Source of the DNA: CAYLLT01 sp964548565
GTDB taxonomy: Bacteria; Planctomycetota; Phycisphaerae; UBA1845; PWPN01
Length of the DNA: 7,770 nucleotides
Reading direction: 5' to 3'
NCBI GenBank assembly: GCA_964548565.1
Contig: CAZJTF010000336.1
Location: 1-7,770 of the forward strand
Part shown: positions 1-5,181 of the stretch, piece by piece
Layout: each line of letters starts with the position of its first letter
Position numbering within the stretch: position 1 is the first letter of the stretch
Program-made: the position numbers and the translations under genes
The notes under the pieces: generated by a model
Seen by the model: the letters and a program-made list of their open reading frames with translations, nothing else
What the model was told of the DNA's origin: nothing
The model's database searches: none

Positions 1-428
1 CGCCGGGCAACCTCGCCTTCCACAAGCCCGCGCGCCTGCTGAGTCTCGACGGTTCCCACGATCTGGAGGTGAACGGGGGGACGCATTTCCCGCGCCTCGG
101 CGTCGACGGGCGCGCCGAAACCACCGCGCTGGCCGGCGGCGAGTGGCCCTGGACGTACCACGTGGACCTGCTCGAACCGCGCGCCCTGCGTCGGTTGAGG
201 GTGACGTTTGCCGCCGATGGCTACCCGACCGAACTCGACATCCAGCTCTCGAAAGACGGCGCCGCCTGGCAGACTGTCGCCTCGCGTCGTGATCACGACG
301 GCACGCCGGTGACCTGCGAATTCGGGCCAGTTGCGGCCCAGTACATCCGCGTGCGATCGCTCAAGCCGGACGGCCCCGACCAGAAAGGCCGCCAGATGGC
401 CGTCGCCGAGCTCGAAGCGTACGAGTGA
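1..428 (+). CDS. C-terminal end of a protein with an F5/8 type C (discoidin-like) domain, 5' partial
   Basis: The reading frame is open from base 3 to a TGA at 426-428, giving 141 visible residues; the start lies left of the window. The visible part opens with GNLAFHKPA, very close to the NLALGKPA opening typical of F5/8 type C (discoidin, CBM32-like) beta-sandwich domains. It goes on with an aromatic stretch WPWTYHVDL, the LDIQLSKDGAAW strand pair, and QYIRVRS near the end, all characteristic of that fold. The family usually binds galactose-containing or other glycans and is often appended to secreted glycoside hydrolases (for example GH29 fucosidases) or sulfatases. The catalytic part is not visible, so the enzyme type cannot be named. 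An internal ATG at 69 would start inside the domain and is not the real start. The gene converges on the dGTPase-like gene, 54 bp away. Confidence 0.85.
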   Translation, partial: PGNLAFHKPARLLSLDGSHDLEVNGGTHFPRLGVDGRAETTALAGGEWPWTYHVDLLEPRALRRLRVTFAADGYPTELDIQLSKDGAAWQTVASRRDHDGTPVTCEFGPVAAQYIRVRSLKPDGPDQKGRQMAVAELEAYE

Positions 429-450
429 CCCGCCGGCCCGCGGCCTGGCC

Positions 451-478
451 CTGTCTGCTGCTCGCTGTCTCGCTGCCT
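451..478. repeat. weak 7-bp-period stretch in the convergent intergenic region
   Basis: Starting 22 nt after the stop of the discoidin-domain gene are CTGTCTG, CTGCTCG and CTGTCTC, followed by a slipped GCTGCCT. The first three units agree at most positions (CTG then a pyrimidine-rich half). It resembles, more weakly, the heptad arrays seen after three other plus-strand genes in this window. It is short enough to be chance. No convincing intrinsic terminator is visible in this 54-bp gap. Confidence 0.3.
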
Positions 479-482
479 GGCC

Positions 483-1604
483 TCACACCCGCTCGAAAGG
501 CTCGAAGAGCCGCTTGTACTCGTCCTGGCAGAAGCGGTCGGTCATGCCGGAGATGTAGTCGCAGACGACGCGATGCAGGCCGAGTTCGGGAATCCGACCG
601 GCAAAGCGTGGCGGCAGCATGCGCGGCTCGTCGACGTAGGCAGCGAAAAGCTGCTCGATGAACCGGCGCGCCTTGCTGTCCATGCGGATCAGCCGCGGAT
701 GCCGGTAAACGCGCTCCAGCAGGAACGACTCCAGCCCCTGGATCTTCGCCTCGGTGTCGGGCGCCATCGCTACGACGGCCGTCGGGCACCGCCGCACGTC
801 GTCGATCGTAGCCACACCCGCGGCCGCGATTCGCCGGCGTGATTCACGCACGATCGCCTCCATCATGATCGCTTCGAGCTGATCGAGAATCGGGCGCCGC
901 ACGGCCGCCAGAGGCAGGTCCGGCCAGCTCTTGCGGGCGGCCGCGGATGCCTCCCGCCAGATCTCCAGGTCATCGAGCTCCGCCTCCGAGACGAGCCCCG
1001 CCCCCAGCGCGTCCTCGAGGTCGTGGCAATCGTACGCGACCCGGTCGGCCAGGTTCGCGATCTGCCCCTCGACGGGTGCGGCCGAGCCGTCCGCCAGCGG
1101 GTGCTGGCCCGGCGCGTCATAAATCGTGCAGTGCTTGGCCAGCGACTCGCGCACCTCGTACGTGAGATTCAGCCCGCGGAACGGCGGGTACGGGTGTTCG
1201 AGGAACTCGACGATCCGCAGCGACTGGGCGTTGTGCTCGAACCCGCCGTGGTGCTTCATCAGCTCGCGCAGCGCCATCTCGCCGGCATGGCCGAACGGCG
1301 GGTGCCCCAGGTCGTGCGTGAGCGCGATCAGTTCGCCCACCGCCCCGTTCACCTGCAGCGCCACGCACAGGCGCCGGGCGACGCTCGCGACCTCCAGCGT
1401 GTGCGTGAGCCGCGTGCGAAAGTGGTCGTGCTCGCTGGTGACGAAGACCTGCGTCTTGTGGACCAGCCGCCGGAACGCGGCCGCGTGCAGCACGCGCTGC
1501 CGATCGACGGCCACCGGATCCACATTCGGTGGAAACGTCTCGGGATACTCCCGCCCGCGCGAATTCGCGGACGTGACGGCATACGGCTTCGATCCATCCG
1601 ACAT
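483..1604 (-). CDS. dGTPase-like HD-domain deoxynucleotide triphosphohydrolase
   Basis: The 373-residue product matches the deoxyguanosinetriphosphate triphosphohydrolase-like family, cytoplasmic enzymes that split dNTPs into nucleoside and triphosphate and so adjust dNTP pools. The N-terminal signature NSRGREYPE is followed by AAFRRLVHKTQVF near residues 41-54. The HD metal site is complete: H68 in RTRLTHTLEVA, H97-D98 in THDLGHPPFGHAGE, and D187 in NLADRVAYDCHD. GGFEHNAQSLRIVEFLE (about 120-136), GLNLTYEVRESLAKH, and the C-terminal DYISGMTDRFCQDEYKRLFEPF are also family hallmarks. I chose the ATG at 1604-1602, which gives the usual family N-terminus (MSDGSKPYAV). A GTG at 1706 would add 34 low-complexity residues. 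No Shine-Dalgarno is visible, but a TAAACT box lies 7 nt upstream. Substrate preference cannot be read; many homologues of this type act on several dNTPs. It lies downstream of the HIT gene on the same strand. Confidence 0.93.
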   Translation of the reverse strand: MSDGSKPYAVTSANSRGREYPETFPPNVDPVAVDRQRVLHAAAFRRLVHKTQVFVTSEHDHFRTRLTHTLEVASVARRLCVALQVNGAVGELIALTHDLGHPPFGHAGEMALRELMKHHGGFEHNAQSLRIVEFLEHPYPPFRGLNLTYEVRESLAKHCTIYDAPGQHPLADGSAAPVEGQIANLADRVAYDCHDLEDALGAGLVSEAELDDLEIWREASAAARKSWPDLPLAAVRRPILDQLEAIMMEAIVRESRRRIAAAGVATIDDVRRCPTAVVAMAPDTEAKIQGLESFLLERVYRHPRLIRMDSKARRFIEQLFAAYVDEPRMLPPRFAGRIPELGLHRVVCDYISGMTDRFCQDEYKRLFEPFERV

Positions 1605-1611
1605 GAGCGGC

Positions 1612-1617
1612 AGTTTA
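1612..1617 (-). promoter_or_regulatory. candidate -10 box for the dGTPase-like gene
   Basis: On the minus strand TAAACT (4 of 6 matches to TATAAT) lies 7 nt before the chosen ATG at 1604, so a start about 7 nt downstream would fall at the ATG itself. No good -35 box is found 16-18 nt upstream. It is supported mainly by the same spacing at the HIT and lipoprotein genes. Confidence 0.3.
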
Positions 1618-1716
1618 CCGCGATTTGGCACCGCCCGCCCGAGTGCTGCCGGCGGCCGGGCCGACCGTTCAGCAGGACGGCAGCCGACGCGCTTCCCACT
1701 TCGCACGTCGCGACTG

Positions 1717-2247
1717 CTACCGTACGTCCGGCAGACCCAGGCGCGGGGCGGCCTCGCGCATGAGGGCGTGCAGGGCTTCGATGCTCTGCGGGATGACCCG
1801 GGTGTCGGCGCAGACCGGCATGAAGTTGGTGTCGCCTTCCCAGCGCGGCACGATGTGGACGTGCAGGTGGTCGGGCAGGCCCGCCCCCGCGCAGCGTCCG
1901 AAGTTCATCCCGACGTTGAAGCCCTGGGCGTTGGTCGCGTCGGCGAGCAGGCGCTGCGCGTCGCGCACCTGCCGCACCAGGTCGAGCAGTTCGGGCTCGC
2001 CCAAGTCGCCCAGGGTCGGCGCATGCTGCTGCGGTGCGATCAGCAGGTGCCCGTTGCTGTAGGGGAACTGGTTGAAGCAGGTGAAGGCGTGTTCAGTCCG
2101 CCAGATGACGTGGTTGGCGGCATCGCGCGTCGGCTCCCCCGCGTAGCGGCACAGAAAGCACTCGCCCGCGGCCCCCCCCTCTTCCTTGAGCAACCGGATG
2201 TACTCCATCCGCCACGGCGCCCACAGATTCTGGTTGAATTCCGCCAT
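1717..2247 (-). CDS. HIT-family protein, Ap4A phosphorylase-like
   Basis: The 176-residue product is a histidine-triad nucleotide hydrolase or transferase of the branch annotated as Ap4A phosphorylase or HIT domain protein. The catalytic triad H-x-H-x-H is at H127, H129 and H131 in LPDHLHVHIVPRW. NLWAPWRMEYI at residues 7-17, a CxxC pair at C30 and C33 likely helping bind zinc, NGHLLIAPQQHAPTL (65-79), GFNVGMNFGRCAGAG (109-123) and the GDTNFMPV tail (138-145) are all typical of this branch. Members split diadenosine tetraphosphate or related nucleotides in the cytoplasm. The ATG at 2247 gives the family N-terminus directly. There is no Shine-Dalgarno; instead a promoter with its -10 ends 6 nt before the ATG. 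The dGTPase-like gene follows 112 bp downstream on the same strand. Exact substrate is not readable from sequence. Confidence 0.93.
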   Translation of the reverse strand: MAEFNQNLWAPWRMEYIRLLKEEGGAAGECFLCRYAGEPTRDAANHVIWRTEHAFTCFNQFPYSNGHLLIAPQQHAPTLGDLGEPELLDLVRQVRDAQRLLADATNAQGFNVGMNFGRCAGAGLPDHLHVHIVPRWEGDTNFMPVCADTRVIPQSIEALHALMREAAPRLGLPDVR

Positions 2248-2253
2248 GGTGCG

Positions 2254-2281
2254 AGTCTACAGGGCACCGGGAGGGCGTCAA
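2254..2281 (-). promoter_or_regulatory. sigma-70-like promoter of the HIT gene, predicted leaderless
   Basis: On the minus strand TTGACG (2281-2276, 5 of 6 to consensus) is followed after 16 nt by TAGACT (2259-2254, 4 of 6). The -10 ends 6 nt before the ATG at 2247, so initiation about 7 nt downstream would fall on or next to the A of the start codon. No Shine-Dalgarno-like sequence lies in between, as expected for a leaderless mRNA. This is a prediction from sequence only. Confidence 0.6.
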
Positions 2282-2291
2282 GCGACTCGAA

Positions 2292-2319
2292 TTGCACGGA
2301 GTCCGCCTTCTGCTACACT
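2292..2319 (+). promoter_or_regulatory. sigma-70-like promoter of the lipoprotein gene, predicted near-leaderless
   Basis: TTGCAC (2292-2297) and TACACT (2314-2319) are separated by 16 nt; each matches consensus at 4 of 6 positions. The -10 ends 8 nt before the ATG at 2328, leaving a 5' leader of perhaps 0-2 nt and no room for a Shine-Dalgarno. It is back to back with the HIT promoter; the two -35 boxes are 10 nt apart, so a regulator bound between them could affect both genes. Confidence 0.5.
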
Positions 2320-2327
2320 CTTGCCCC

Positions 2328-3017
2328 ATGATCGACAGCAAATTGAAATCGCCCCGCCTCCTGGTCGGTGTTCTCTGCGCCGGCGCGCTCACCCTGGCCG
2401 CCGGCTGCACGGAAGAGCAGGAAATCCCGCCCCTCGAGGTCAAAACGGTCCAGGCCTACGGGCTGACACTCGACGCGTCGGCCACGCCCGAGCAGGTCAC
2501 GTTCGTGCTGCTGCGGTCGCTCGCCGACGACGTGCAGGCGGCGCGATCCGGCGACGAGGTCGCACAGAAGGAGGCCCAGAAGACGACGGCCGCCCTGGCG
2601 GCGTACTCCACGATCGAGAAGCGATTGCTCGAGGTGCTCAACGCCGCGCGGAAAGAGGCGAAGACCGACCTGGGCCCGGATCGTGACAAGCGGCTGTACG
2701 AAGTCATCCACGGGTGGGCGCCGATTGTCGCCTACTACGTGGACAGCCTCCCGAAAACGATGGACGAGGCCACCGCGCGGATGCGGTCTATCACCTCGAA
2801 CGCAACGTCGCGCGTGTTGATCGACCTGTCGCACGATCCGCGCGAGCAGAATCCGCCGAAGCACCACGTGGCGACGCTGGAGGTCGAGCTCACGAAGGAG
2901 ACCGCCGGCGGCGCGACGTACTGGCGGGTCGCCCGCCTCACGTATCGCGGACACCCGACGACGCTGCCCGCGAGCCTGCCGGCCGGCCTGGTCATCCCGC
3001 AGTCGCAGGGTGCGTGA
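2328..3017 (+). CDS. lipoprotein of unknown function
   Basis: The 229-residue product has a type II signal peptide: basic N-terminus MIDSKLKSPR, a hydrophobic core at about 11-24, and a lipobox LAAG before C27. The mature protein would start CTEEQEIPP; the residue after the cysteine is T, not D, so it is not the classic inner-membrane retention signal. The mature part looks soluble. A helical, charged stretch at about 48-115 (ARSGDEVAQKEAQKT, IEKRLLEVLNAARKEAKT) is followed by HGWAPIVAYYVDSLP and a C-terminal part that looks like beta strands (HVATLEVELTKETAGGATYWRVARLTYRG). I recognise no family or catalytic motif. The ATG at 2328 places the signal peptide properly; a TTG at 2292 would add 12 residues and lie in the promoter. 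It is divergent from the HIT gene and 65 bp upstream of fhs. Confidence 0.8.
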   Translation: MIDSKLKSPRLLVGVLCAGALTLAAGCTEEQEIPPLEVKTVQAYGLTLDASATPEQVTFVLLRSLADDVQAARSGDEVAQKEAQKTTAALAAYSTIEKRLLEVLNAARKEAKTDLGPDRDKRLYEVIHGWAPIVAYYVDSLPKTMDEATARMRSITSNATSRVLIDLSHDPREQNPPKHHVATLEVELTKETAGGATYWRVARLTYRGHPTTLPASLPAGLVIPQSQGA

Positions 3018-3040
3018 CGATAGCCCGTGCTGTTGTTGGT

Positions 3041-3082
3041 GCTCCTTTTCCTTTGTACTTTTGACTGTTGACTTGTTTCCCA
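3041..3082. repeat. degenerate 7-bp-period array between the lipoprotein gene and fhs
   Basis: Six consecutive heptads run up to the fhs start codon: GCTCCTT, TTCCTTT, GTACTTT, TGACTGT, TGACTTG, TTTCCCA. Position 4 is C in all six and positions 5-7 are mostly T; the central units are the most alike. It occupies the place where a ribosome binding site for fhs should be, and no Shine-Dalgarno is visible. Confidence 0.5.
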
Positions 3083-4777
3083 ATGGAATCCGACCTTCAG
3101 ATCGCCCAGCAGTCGACCTTGCTCCCGATCCAGGAGATCACCGGCGCGCTCGGCCTGCTGGATGACGAGGTCTTGCCCTACGGACGCCACAAGGCCAAGA
3201 TCCGCCTCGAATCCATCGCCCGGCTCGGCAACGATCGCATCGGCAAGTACATCGTCGTGACCGGCATCACGCCCACGCCCCTCGGCGAGGGAAAGACCGT
3301 CACGACCGTCGGCCTCGCCCAGGGCCTCGCCCACATCGGCAGGCGCGCCGCCTGCTGCATTCGCCAGCCGTCGATGGGCCCCGTCTTCGGCATCAAGGGC
3401 GGCGCGGCCGGCGGCGGGTACTCGCAGGTCCTGCCCATGGAGGATATGAACCTCCACCTCACCGGTGACATGCATGCCGTCACCAGCGCTCACGCCCTGC
3501 TCAGCGCCCTGATCGACACGCTGCTCGTCAAGGGCAACCCCGGGCGGCTCGATCCGATCAAGGTCGTCTGGCGGCGCTGCGTCGACATGAACGACATGGC
3601 GCTGCGCGACATCGTGATCGGCCTCGGCGGCAACGGCATCCCGCGCGAAACAGGCTTCGATCTCTCCAGCGCGAGCGAGGTGATGGCTGTCCTCGCCCTC
3701 GCGAGCAGCCTCAAGGACCTGCGTCAGCGCCTCGGACGCATCGTCATCGGCTACACGCACCAGGACATCCCGGTCTTCGCCGAGGCGATCCGGGCGGCCG
3801 GCGCGATGACGGTGCTCCTGCGCGACGCGATCATGCCCAACGTGCTGCAGACGATCGAGCGCGTGCCCGCGTTCGTGCATGCCGGCCCGTTCGCGAACAT
3901 CGCCCACGGCAACAGCTCGGTCGTGGCCGACGAGATCGCCCTGCGGTGCTGCGACTACGTGGTGACAGAGGCCGGTTTCGGGGCGGACATGGGGCTCGAG
4001 AAGTTCTGCCATATCAAGTGCCGCACGTCGGGCCAGCGACCGGATGCGGCCGTGATCGTCGTCACCGTCCGCGCCGTGAAGGCCCACAGCGGGCGGTACC
4101 GCGTCGTGCCGGGCCAGCCGATCGATTCACGGATCTTCGAGCCTGACGTCGACGCTGTCCGGGCCGGCCTGCCCAATCTCGAGAAGCACCTCGAGAACAT
4201 CGCGAAGTTCAATCTCCCGTGCGTCGTGGCGGTCAACCGGTTCCCGAGCGACACCGACGCCGAGATCGACGCGATCACCGGGGCCGCGCGGGCAGCCGGC
4301 GCGTTCGACGTCGCCATCAGCGAGGTGCACACCCGGGGCGGCGCAGGCGGTGCGGCCCTGGCCGAGGCCGTCGTGCGGGCGGCCGAGTCGCCGCGGACCG
4401 CCGCGTTCCGGTACCTCTACGAATCTGACTGGCCCATCAAGAAGAAGATCGAGACGATCGCCACCGAGATCTACGGGGCCGACGGCGTGACCTACGAGCG
4501 CCCGGCCGACGTGGCCGTCGAAACGCTCAGCCGTCTGGGTTTCGACCGCCTGCCGATCTGCATGGCGAAGACGCAGTACTCGCTCTCGCACGACCCGGCG
4601 CGGAAGGGCCGCCCGGCCGGCTTCAAGCTCCCCGTCCGCGACATCCGCCTCGCCGGCGGCGCTGGGTTCCTGACGCCTCTCATCGGCACCATCCAGACCA
4701 TGCCGGCCTTCGGGCGCATGCCGGCCGCCGTCAGCATGGACATCGACGAGCAGGGCCGCATCGTCGGCATGTTCTGA
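3083..4777 (+). CDS. fhs: formate-tetrahydrofolate ligase (10-formyl-THF synthetase)
   Basis: This cytoplasmic enzyme joins formate to tetrahydrofolate with ATP, giving 10-formyl-THF for purines, formyl-methionine and one-carbon exchange. The 564-residue product has the usual length of the monofunctional bacterial enzyme (about 557). The P-loop-like ATP site TPTPLGEGKT is at 63-72 with K71. RQPSMGPVFGIKGGAAGGGY (94-113) carries conserved R94, followed by MEDMNLHLTGD (119-129) and AHALLSALID. The C-terminal part keeps GAGGAALAEAV, the basic KKKIETIATEIYGADGV, TQYSLSHDP, and TPLIGTIQTMPAFGRMPAA before DIDEQGRIVGMF. I chose the ATG at 3083; a TTG at 3068 would add five residues inside the heptad array. 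No dehydrogenase/cyclohydrolase gene (folD) is next to it, so the window does not say whether it serves biosynthesis, formate oxidation in reverse, or a C1 energy pathway. No frameshift is seen. Confidence 0.97.
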   Translation: MESDLQIAQQSTLLPIQEITGALGLLDDEVLPYGRHKAKIRLESIARLGNDRIGKYIVVTGITPTPLGEGKTVTTVGLAQGLAHIGRRAACCIRQPSMGPVFGIKGGAAGGGYSQVLPMEDMNLHLTGDMHAVTSAHALLSALIDTLLVKGNPGRLDPIKVVWRRCVDMNDMALRDIVIGLGGNGIPRETGFDLSSASEVMAVLALASSLKDLRQRLGRIVIGYTHQDIPVFAEAIRAAGAMTVLLRDAIMPNVLQTIERVPAFVHAGPFANIAHGNSSVVADEIALRCCDYVVTEAGFGADMGLEKFCHIKCRTSGQRPDAAVIVVTVRAVKAHSGRYRVVPGQPIDSRIFEPDVDAVRAGLPNLEKHLENIAKFNLPCVVAVNRFPSDTDAEIDAITGAARAAGAFDVAISEVHTRGGAGGAALAEAVVRAAESPRTAAFRYLYESDWPIKKKIETIATEIYGADGVTYERPADVAVETLSRLGFDRLPICMAKTQYSLSHDPARKGRPAGFKLPVRDIRLAGGAGFLTPLIGTIQTMPAFGRMPAAVSMDIDEQGRIVGMF

Positions 4778-4780
4778 GGG

Positions 4781-4794
4781 CGGAAACGGTTCCG
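4781..4794. repeat. small inverted repeat after fhs
   Basis: CGGAA, a 4-nt loop ACGG and TTCCG form a 5-bp stem starting 4 nt after the fhs stop. It is too short and lacks a T-run, so it is not a clear intrinsic terminator, although it directly abuts the heptad array. Confidence 0.3.
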
Positions 4795-4828
4795 AGCTCT
4801 GAGCTCTGAGCTGTGAGCTTTGAGCCAG
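4794..4828. repeat. 7-bp-period array downstream of fhs (GAGCTCT-like units)
   Basis: Five contiguous heptads begin 16 nt after the fhs stop: GAGCTCT, GAGCTCT, GAGCTGT, GAGCTTT, GAGCCAG. The first two are identical, and the last differs at three positions. The period is exact with no insertions. The unit differs from the arrays at 3041-3082 and 6972-7023, but length and placement after a stop codon are shared. Confidence 0.8.
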
Positions 4829-4835
4829 AAAGAAA

Positions 4836-4865
4836 CCCACTGGTGCGAGACCCGCTGGTGCGAGA
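4836..4865. repeat. 15-bp tandem duplication at the edge of the left hairpin repeat
   Basis: CCCACTGGTGCGAGA at 4836-4850 is followed at once by CCCGCTGGTGCGAGA at 4851-4865, with one mismatch. The second unit supplies the left arm of the first hairpin. On the other side of the gap the corresponding unit is 12 bp apart (CTGGTGCGA at 5036-5044, again from 5048), so the spacing varies by 3 nt between copies. Confidence 0.75.
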
Positions 4866-4905
4866 ATCCTTTCTCGCACCGCCTTCCGCAGGAATCCTTT
4901 CCTGC
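4857..4905. repeat. double-hairpin repeat element, left copy
   Basis: Two perfect hairpins stand 7 nt apart. Hairpin 1 has arms GGTGCGAGA (4857-4865) and TCTCGCACC (4872-4880), a 9-bp stem with loop ATCCTT. Hairpin 2 has arms GCAGGAA (4888-4894) and TTCCTGC (4899-4905), a 7-bp stem with loop TCCT. Both share a GAATCCTTTC core across the loop. The same arrangement returns right of the N gap at 5050-5098. The element is strand-symmetric in its stems; I do not recognise it as a named family. Confidence 0.85.
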
Positions 4906-4935
4906 ATCCCCGCCGGTGCCTCACCCTCTTCCGCC

Positions 4936-5035
4936 NNNNNNNNNNNNNNNNNNNNNNNNNNNNNNNNNNNNNNNNNNNNNNNNNNNNNNNNNNNNNNNNN
5001 NNNNNNNNNNNNNNNNNNNNNNNNNNNNNNNNNNN
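4936..5035. other. assembly gap of exactly 100 N
   Basis: One hundred consecutive Ns occur between two copies of the same hairpin repeat. A run of exactly 100 is the conventional placeholder for a scaffold gap of unknown size, so real distance and content are unknown. The flanking repeats are probably why assembly failed here. Confidence 0.95.
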
Positions 5036-5049
5036 CTGGTGCGACCGCT

Positions 5050-5098
5050 GGTGCGAGAATCCTTTCTCGCACCGCCTTCCGCAGGAATCCCTTCCTGC
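5050..5098. repeat. double-hairpin repeat element, right copy
   Basis: Hairpin 1 has GGTGCGAGA (5050-5058) and TCTCGCACC (5065-5073) around loop ATCCTT; hairpin 2 has GCAGGAA (5081-5087) and TTCCTGC (5092-5098) around loop TCCC. The 7-nt linker GCCTTCC is identical to the left copy. The only change inside the element is one T to C in the second loop, which leaves both stems intact. Similarity to the left copy continues a further 15 nt or so (CATC-CCGC then GCCTC), so the full unit may be about 80-85 bp. Confidence 0.85.
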
Positions 5099-5148
5099 AT
5101 CGCCGCAAGCCTCGAGCCGTTCCGCTGGGACCGATGCGCCCGCCGTGG

Positions 5149-5154
5149 TATGGT
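5149..5154 (+). promoter_or_regulatory. possible -10 box of the sulfatase gene
   Basis: TATGGT preceded by TGG (4 of 6 to consensus, partly extended -10 in appearance) would start transcription near 5161, about 20 nt before the ATG and just ahead of the Shine-Dalgarno. There is no recognisable -35. Weak. Confidence 0.3.
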
Positions 5155-5169
5155 TGCCCCCAAACCATC

Positions 5170-5175
5170 GGAGGT
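5170..5175 (+). promoter_or_regulatory. ribosome binding site of the sulfatase
   Basis: GGAGGT ends 6 nt before the ATG at 5182, a strong Shine-Dalgarno at good spacing. It decides the start against the in-frame extension that runs upstream through the Ns. It stands out because the HIT, dGTPase, lipoprotein and fhs genes all lack one. Confidence 0.85.
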
Positions 5176-5181
5176 CCCCTT

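Noticed and set aside
429..482. Bidirectional terminator between the two converging genes
   Set aside because: GC-rich GGCC motifs occur, but there is no stable stem followed by a T-run on either strand.
1605..1706. GTG start for the dGTPase-like gene, 34 residues further upstream
   Set aside because: The extra residues are low-complexity Arg/Pro/Ala-rich, have no Shine-Dalgarno, and precede the normal family N-terminus at 1604. It would leave only 10 bp after the HIT stop, so it is not excluded outright.
1023..2331. Plus-strand frames of 246 and 401 codons over the dGTPase and HIT genes
   Set aside because: They are antisense to two genes with complete catalytic motifs and have no family features.
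2735..4087. 450-codon minus-strand frame over fhs and the lipoprotein gene
   Set aside because: It is antisense to two well-supported genes; the Asp/Arg/Ala/Gly-rich translation is typical of shadows in GC-rich DNA.
4836..5100. CRISPR array
   Set aside because: Only two repeat copies are seen, they are internally palindromic double hairpins, no regular spacers are visible and no cas gene is nearby. More copies inside the gap cannot be excluded.
4813..5181. In-frame upstream extension of the sulfatase reading frame by 123 codons
   Set aside because: It runs through the hairpin repeats and 100 Ns, while the ATG at 5182 has a strong Shine-Dalgarno and opens directly into a signal peptide.
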